From Clostridiales bacterium (GTDB lineage: Bacteria; Bacillota; Clostridia; Christensenellales; Aristaeellaceae), in contig JAAYJP010000167.1 of NCBI GenBank assembly GCA_012522875.1, positions 1-10,404 on the forward strand: a DNA stretch of 10,404 bases. Direction: 5' to 3'. Under the pieces are notes generated by a model. It searched no databases and was not told where the DNA came from. It worked only from the letters and a program-made list of their open reading frames with translations. The position numbers and the translations under genes are program-made. Below, one piece after another: positions 6,491 through 10,404 of this stretch (position 1 is the stretch's first letter; every line of letters starts with the position of its first letter).

Positions 6491-8030
6491 GACCGCCTCC
6501 CCAGTACTTCGCATCAACCATCCTGAACTGAATCGCTTCAGCCATGGCTTCAAGGGGCACCTTCTCCTCCCCGGCCAGGTCCGCGATGGTGCGGGACACG
6601 CGGATGAGCCTGACATAGGCTCGCATGGAGAGGGCATAGCGTTTTACGGCCATCTGAAGAACCTGAATGGCCTCGGGTGTCAGAAGCGCCTGCTTTTCCG
6701 GCTCCTTGCCGGTGATGCCGGCGTTTGTGCGGATGGAGGTGTCCCTGAATCTCTCTTGCTGAATATTCCGTGCCAGGCGCACACGCCTGCGCACCTGGGC
6801 GCTTTCCTCCTGGGGCCCAGGCTGGGTGATCTCCTCCACCGGCACGGCATCAATCTCCACCTGAAGGTCAATCCGGTCCAGCAGGGGGCCGGATACACGG
6901 TTCAAATACTTCCTGATCTCATGGCTGCCACAGCGGCATGGGCGCACCTGGCTTCCGAAAAAACCACAGGGGCAGGGGTTCATGCTGGCCACCAGCATAA
7001 ACCGGGAAGGGTACTGGGTGTGTGCCTTCACACGGGAAATGGTGGTGACGCCATCCTCCAGCGGCTGGCGCAAGGACTCCAGCACATGGCGGGAGTATTC
7101 CGGCATTTCATCGAGGAACAAACAACCATTGTGGCTCAGGGATACCTCCCCAGGCCTGGCGTTTGCGCCCCCGCCGATGAGCGCCGGCATGGAGGCAGAA
7201 TGATGGGGCGTGCGGAAAGGCCGCTGGGTCATGATGCCGCTGCCCGGCGCCAGGAGCCCGGCCACGGAATGGATACGGGTGGTTTCGAAGGCCTCTTCCT
7301 GGCTCATTTCAGGCAGGATTCCCGGCAGGCAGCGGGCCAGCATGGTTTTGCCGGAACCAGGCACACCAACCATCAAAAGGTTGTGTCCGCCTGCAGCGGC
7401 TATTTCAAGTGCCCGGCGCCCCAATCGTTGCCCGCGCACCTGGGCCAGGTCCAGGCCCGATTGGCTTTGGAAAAGGCAGTCCTCATAACTCTTTTGAATT
7501 TGCGCCGGGATTGGCATCTGGCCGGACAGATGCAGTGCTGCCGCCCTCAAGGATCCTGCAGGATATACTGCCATGCCGCTGACGGCCTCAACTTCCCGGG
7601 CGTTGCCTAAGGGCAGGATGACCTGACGGATGCCGGCGGCGTGGGCCGCCATCACCATGGCCAGCGCTCCGTGGACCGCCACCAGGCGGCCGTCAAGGCC
7701 CAGTTCGCCGATGAGGAGAATTTCCTCAACCACGCCCGCGGCCAGCTGCCGGCTGGCCAGGATGATGGCAAGGGCAACCGCCAGGTCAAACCCGGCCCCC
7801 TCCTTACGCAGGTCCGCCGGGGAGAGGTTCACAGTGGTATGTCCCAGGGGCATGGCAAAGCCGCTGTTTTTCAGCGCCGCCGCCACACGGTCCCGGCTTT
7901 CCTTGACCGCCGCATCGGGCAGGCCCACCAGGGTAAAGCGGAACTCGCTGGCGCTGGCCACATAGGCCTCCACACTTACCGCCTCGCCCTGCACACCGTT
8001 TAGGGCAAAACACCGGGTACGCGCTAACAT
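6483..8030 (-). CDS. YifB/ComM family AAA+ ATPase (Mg-chelatase-like)
   Basis: This family includes ComM, a hexameric helicase shown in Gram-negative bacteria to drive branch migration of transforming DNA during recombination; the Firmicutes members are less studied. The 515-residue product is a normal length. An N-terminal Lon-protease-like ChlI domain (about 20-165) carries VGLPDAAVKESRDRV and NLSPADLRKEGAGFDL. The AAA+ core follows with Walker A GVPGSGKT (222-229), PFRTPHHSAS (271-280), Walker B CLFLDE (303-308) and GPLLDRIDL (381-389) holding the arginine finger. A CPC-x10-CRC cysteine cluster (353, 355, 366, 368) could bind metal. The C-terminal Mg-chelatase-type domain is about 412-508. 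The ATG at 8030 gives the canonical MLARTRCFALNG start but has only a weak purine-rich GAGAGAGA upstream. It lies 16 bases after the preceding stop and overlaps dprA by 8 bases, a pairing that fits a shared role in DNA uptake. Confidence 0.96.
   Translation of the reverse strand: MLARTRCFALNGVQGEAVSVEAYVASASEFRFTLVGLPDAAVKESRDRVAAALKNSGFAMPLGHTTVNLSPADLRKEGAGFDLAVALAIILASRQLAAGVVEEILLIGELGLDGRLVAVHGALAMVMAAHAAGIRQVILPLGNAREVEAVSGMAVYPAGSLRAAALHLSGQMPIPAQIQKSYEDCLFQSQSGLDLAQVRGQRLGRRALEIAAAGGHNLLMVGVPGSGKTMLARCLPGILPEMSQEEAFETTRIHSVAGLLAPGSGIMTQRPFRTPHHSASMPALIGGGANARPGEVSLSHNGCLFLDEMPEYSRHVLESLRQPLEDGVTTISRVKAHTQYPSRFMLVASMNPCPCGFFGSQVRPCRCGSHEIRKYLNRVSGPLLDRIDLQVEIDAVPVEEITQPGPQEESAQVRRRVRLARNIQQERFRDTSIRTNAGITGKEPEKQALLTPEAIQVLQMAVKRYALSMRAYVRLIRVSRTIADLAGEEKVPLEAMAEAIQFRMVDAKYWGGGHA
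6496..6502 (-). promoter_or_regulatory. Ribosome binding site that decides the dprA start
   Basis: GGGGAGG on the minus strand, within the last codons of yifB, lies five bases before the ATG at 6490. It supports the 364-residue DprA over the longer in-frame reading and shows coupling with yifB. Confidence 0.75.
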
Positions 8031-8046
8031 GCGTCTCTCTCTTTCA

Positions 8047-10404
8047 TCAATAGTACAGCCATCCCGGAAACCATTTGAGGGCGTCCAGCCACGCGGTTGA
8101 TACACGCACCCCTGAGAGGTACGGGAAGAAGGCAACGAACAGCAGGGCTGCCAGCACCACAAACGCGATGCCCGCTTTCCGCGCCCGTCGGGCTTTGCGC
8201 AGAACGAAGGCGTCCTGCCAGAGGACCAGCGCCAGGATGATGAAGGGGACAGCGGGGAAGTAGTGGTAGATGTAGGTACCCCGGGGCACTGCCACCCAGG
8301 GGAGGTATTGGGCCAGGAAAGCGATGATAAGCATGGCGGGCCTGATGTCCCTGCGGGAGAACCAGGGGCGGTAGGTGCCGGTGAAACGGCCCGCCTGCCC
8401 AATAAGCGCCACCGCCATCAGCCCGACCATTGCGATAAGTCCGCCCAACCAGATGAGAGGATTGCCAAAGGCCATTATGGTGCTGGCGGTGCCGTTTATA
8501 ACACCCCCGGCATAGTACCACATTGGCCTGGCGGTCAGCGGCCACTCATACCAGGGAGTGTGGAAGAAGTGATCCGCCCCCCGGCCCGGCTCGCTGTGGT
8601 AAGCGTACATACTGACATTGGCGTCCGCCACCTTTTGCAGGCTGAAGCCCCCGGGTGTCCTGATGAACATGGGGATAAAGGAGGCCGCGTAGATTACCAG
8701 CGGAACCATCACAAAGAATAACAGGCACCACAGGCAGGTGATAAGGATCCGCCTTCGGTATTGGAGCGCTTCACCAACTGCTCCGGCACCCCGGCCCACC
8801 TTTTCCTGCTCCGCCTTGGACAGGCGCCCCAGGGCCAGTCCCTGGCGCGCCCAGCGGGCCTGCGCCCAGAAGAACAGCACCGCCAGGCCGATTCCGGCGT
8901 AGGCCCCCGTCCATTTGCTGGCGATGGCAAGCCCCATCATCAGGCCGCTGATAGCCAACGGTTTAAGCGTCTTTTTGACAGGCATGGAAAAAACGTCCAA
9001 CTGCATGTACTTAAACATGAAAAGAAAGGCATAGATGATGAACAGCGTGACAAAGCTGTCTATGGTGGCGATACGCGTCTGGGTGAAGTGCATGAAGTCA
9101 AAGGCCATAAGGAGCATTGCGATGGCCCCGCCGCCGCGCCTGCGGGTCAACTGCCTGCCCATGATATACATCCCGGGAAGCATTAAAACCCCCGCCAGGG
9201 CACCGGCAAAGCGCCAGCCAAAGGGTGTCATGCCAAAGACCATGAGGCTGAAGGTCATCAACAGCTTGCCCAACTGCGGGTGTGTGGTTTCATAGACTGT
9301 GCTGGGTTCCTGCCCTCGGATAGCGCCCAGCATCTCATACGCTGTGCGCCCGTGGTAGATTTCGTCAAAGTACATGCTGTTGAACCAGCCCGGCTCGCCC
9401 GCAAGGGTGTCCTGCTCATCGATGAGTGCAGTGGATTCAGGCTCCATGGCTGTTAGCATAATCGCCTGCCCGCTGTCCGCGTCCCGCGCGATTACTTCCA
9501 TGAGCGTCAGGCCAATGGCGGGCGCAGTGATCCGCACATAGCGCCCGCTGTGCCGGATGGGCGCTCCGTCAAACTGCATGCCTGTTTCCGTGTCCCGCCC
9601 GGACTTGTGATACAGCCAGGTGAAACAGTCTCCCTCCTTCATGGAGGCGGGGTAACTGGTCCAGGTTTCGTTATCAATGCTGGTCTCAATAATGAAATCG
9701 CTCACACGCTGGTGGACGCCGCCGTAATAGAGGATTTTAAAATCCCGCGTTTCCCCCAGGTCCAGCGTAGCCTGGGAGATTTGGCTGTCTGATACCCAGG
9801 CGTTCTGGGGCGCCGTCACAGCGCCCAGGTTGATAAATGCCAGCACAGCGTACAGCACCGTTCCCACCAGGATAAACAGCCTGTCCTTTTTATCCAGGCG
9901 GACCGGCGGCTTGGGCCTTTCAAGGAGCGCCTTTTCCAGGGACTGCTCCTGAGGGACAACGCTTTTGGCCGGGGAAACAAGGAACGGTGCAGCGCCCGGC
10001 GCGGTCAGGGCGATGCCCAGATACAGGGCATAAGCCGCCACCGGGAGGCTGAAAGCCGAGAGCGCCATTTCCAGCCAGGCAGAGTCACTTACCAGCCCCA
10101 GTTCAGGCGCCATCAGATTACCGGAAGGCCCGCCAATGCGGATGCCCCGGTCCAGTACCACACCGGAGTTCAGGAAGCACAGCGCCGCGGAAGCGATAAT
10201 CAGCCAGAGAAGGCGCCTGTCCCGCTTCATCGCATAGGCCAGGATAAACAACACCATTGCCATCATCAGATAGCGTTCGTGCATCATGGTGCCCATAATC
10301 GAAAATCCGGTGAGCATCACCCCTGCCAACAGGGCCAGGGCGGAGACATCCATGGCGGCGATATACCGCCATGCCACCAAAAGGAATACGGACACCATCA
10401 GCAG
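8047..10404 (-). CDS. Composite membrane glycosyltransferase: end of a GT-C-like module fused to a PMT (GT39) module with a discoidin-like insert; 5' end beyond the window
   Basis: The frame is open to the right edge, so at least 785 residues of a longer protein are visible. Numbering from the Met at 10398, residues 1-132 are membrane spans around MHERYL (39-44), a motif I associate with the C-terminal part of other polyprenyl-phosphate-sugar GT-C transferases. A proline- and charge-rich linker follows (133-171), presumably cytoplasmic. The PMT module starts with a span at 173-192, then a discoidin-like segment (about 197-318), then the catalytic-loop motif YFDEIYHGR (343-351, Asp345-Glu346). 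THPQLGKLL, the DFMHFTQTRIATIDS helix and HTPWYEWPL (613-621) follow, with hydrophobic C-terminal spans resembling the PMT four-helix C-terminal region. PMT enzymes move a sugar from a lipid phosphate carrier to Ser/Thr of exported proteins; the sugar and targets here are unknown. The start is not in the window; the Met at 10398 lies inside a membrane span and is unlikely to be the real one. Confidence 0.9.
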   Translation of the reverse strand: MLMVSVFLLVAWRYIAAMDVSALALLAGVMLTGFSIMGTMMHERYLMMAMVLFILAYAMKRDRRLLWLIIASAALCFLNSGVVLDRGIRIGGPSGNLMAPELGLVSDSAWLEMALSAFSLPVAAYALYLGIALTAPGAAPFLVSPAKSVVPQEQSLEKALLERPKPPVRLDKKDRLFILVGTVLYAVLAFINLGAVTAPQNAWVSDSQISQATLDLGETRDFKILYYGGVHQRVSDFIIETSIDNETWTSYPASMKEGDCFTWLYHKSGRDTETGMQFDGAPIRHSGRYVRITAPAIGLTLMEVIARDADSGQAIMLTAMEPESTALIDEQDTLAGEPGWFNSMYFDEIYHGRTAYEMLGAIRGQEPSTVYETTHPQLGKLLMTFSLMVFGMTPFGWRFAGALAGVLMLPGMYIMGRQLTRRRGGGAIAMLLMAFDFMHFTQTRIATIDSFVTLFIIYAFLFMFKYMQLDVFSMPVKKTLKPLAISGLMMGLAIASKWTGAYAGIGLAVLFFWAQARWARQGLALGRLSKAEQEKVGRGAGAVGEALQYRRRILITCLWCLLFFVMVPLVIYAASFIPMFIRTPGGFSLQKVADANVSMYAYHSEPGRGADHFFHTPWYEWPLTARPMWYYAGGVINGTASTIMAFGNPLIWLGGLIAMVGLMAVALIGQAGRFTGTYRPWFSRRDIRPAMLIIAFLAQYLPWVAVPRGTYIYHYFPAVPFIILALVLWQDAFVLRKARRARKAGIAFVVLAALLFVAFFPYLSGVRVSTAWLDALKWFPGWLYY
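9445..9810 (-). other. Discoidin (F5/8 type C)-like domain inside the PMT module
   Basis: Residues about 197-318 of the glycosyltransferase (Met at 10398 = 1) form a hydrophilic, beta-rich stretch between the first PMT membrane span and the FDE loop. It has the usual discoidin cadence: QATLDLGETRDFKILYY, then FIIETSIDNETWTSY, then GRYVRITAPAIGLTLMEV. By topology it should lie outside the cytoplasmic membrane. In other proteins such folds bind carbohydrate or lipid; binding here is only inferred. The assignment rests on sequence cadence, not on a profile search. Confidence 0.7.

Noticed and set aside
6491..6637. In-frame upstream extension of dprA by 49 codons
   Set aside because: It lies within the conserved C-terminal domain of yifB, and the ATG at 6490 has a strong ribosome binding site.
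6426..7610. Open reading frame of 394 codons on the plus strand opposite yifB and dprA
   Set aside because: It crosses the junction of two conserved minus-strand genes and has no recognisable motif.
8031..8402. In-frame upstream extension of yifB by 124 codons
   Set aside because: It overlaps the conserved C-terminal membrane region of the glycosyltransferase in another frame, and its product is low-complexity Ser/Pro/Trp-rich. The ATG at 8030 gives the canonical family start.
1..10404. CRISPR array, tRNA, rRNA, insertion sequence, phage or defence island
   Set aside because: I found no regularly spaced repeats, no cloverleaf-like segment between genes and no transposase or integrase motifs. 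Nearly every base is inside one of seven recognised genes.

Overview
The window comes from a GC-rich member of the Bacillota (Firmicutes), most likely a clostridial lineage. The main support is gene order. Read right to left on the minus strand it runs yifB/comM-like, dprA, topA, trmFO, hslV, hslU, which closely matches the classical Bacillus/Clostridium block dprA-topA-trmFO-(xerC/codV)-hslV-hslU-(codY). The use of the folate-dependent tRNA methylase TrmFO and the strong GGAGG-type ribosome binding sites agree with this. The genus cannot be fixed from the sequence.

Layout: every gene is on the minus strand and there is almost no non-coding DNA. From the right edge inwards there is (1) the 3' part of a large membrane glycosyltransferase gene, cut by the window edge. 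It carries the tail of one multi-membrane-span module, a short charged linker, and a complete protein O-mannosyltransferase-like (PMT, GT39) module with a discoidin-like domain in its first outside loop. Then come (2) a YifB/ComM AAA+ ATPase, (3) DprA, (4) DNA topoisomerase I with three zinc fingers, (5) TrmFO, (6) the HslV peptidase and (7) the HslU unfoldase. Junctions range from an 11-base overlap to an 18-base gap. There is no room for a conventional promoter or terminator inside the block, so it is probably transcribed as one operon with translational coupling.

Working together: YifB/ComM and DprA process incoming single-stranded DNA during natural transformation. TopA relaxes negative supercoils. 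TrmFO makes m5U54 in tRNA. HslV and HslU form one two-component ATP-dependent protease. The glycosyltransferase is not obviously linked in function and appears to be a lineage-specific upstream neighbour.

Most of the window is ordinary core genome. The points worth a second look are the composite architecture of the glycosyltransferase, the absence of xerC/codV between trmFO and hslV, the two possible N-terminal nucleophiles of HslV, and the TTG starts of topA and trmFO. I see no phage, insertion sequence, CRISPR array, tRNA or rRNA, and no sign of an undescribed defence or mobile system.
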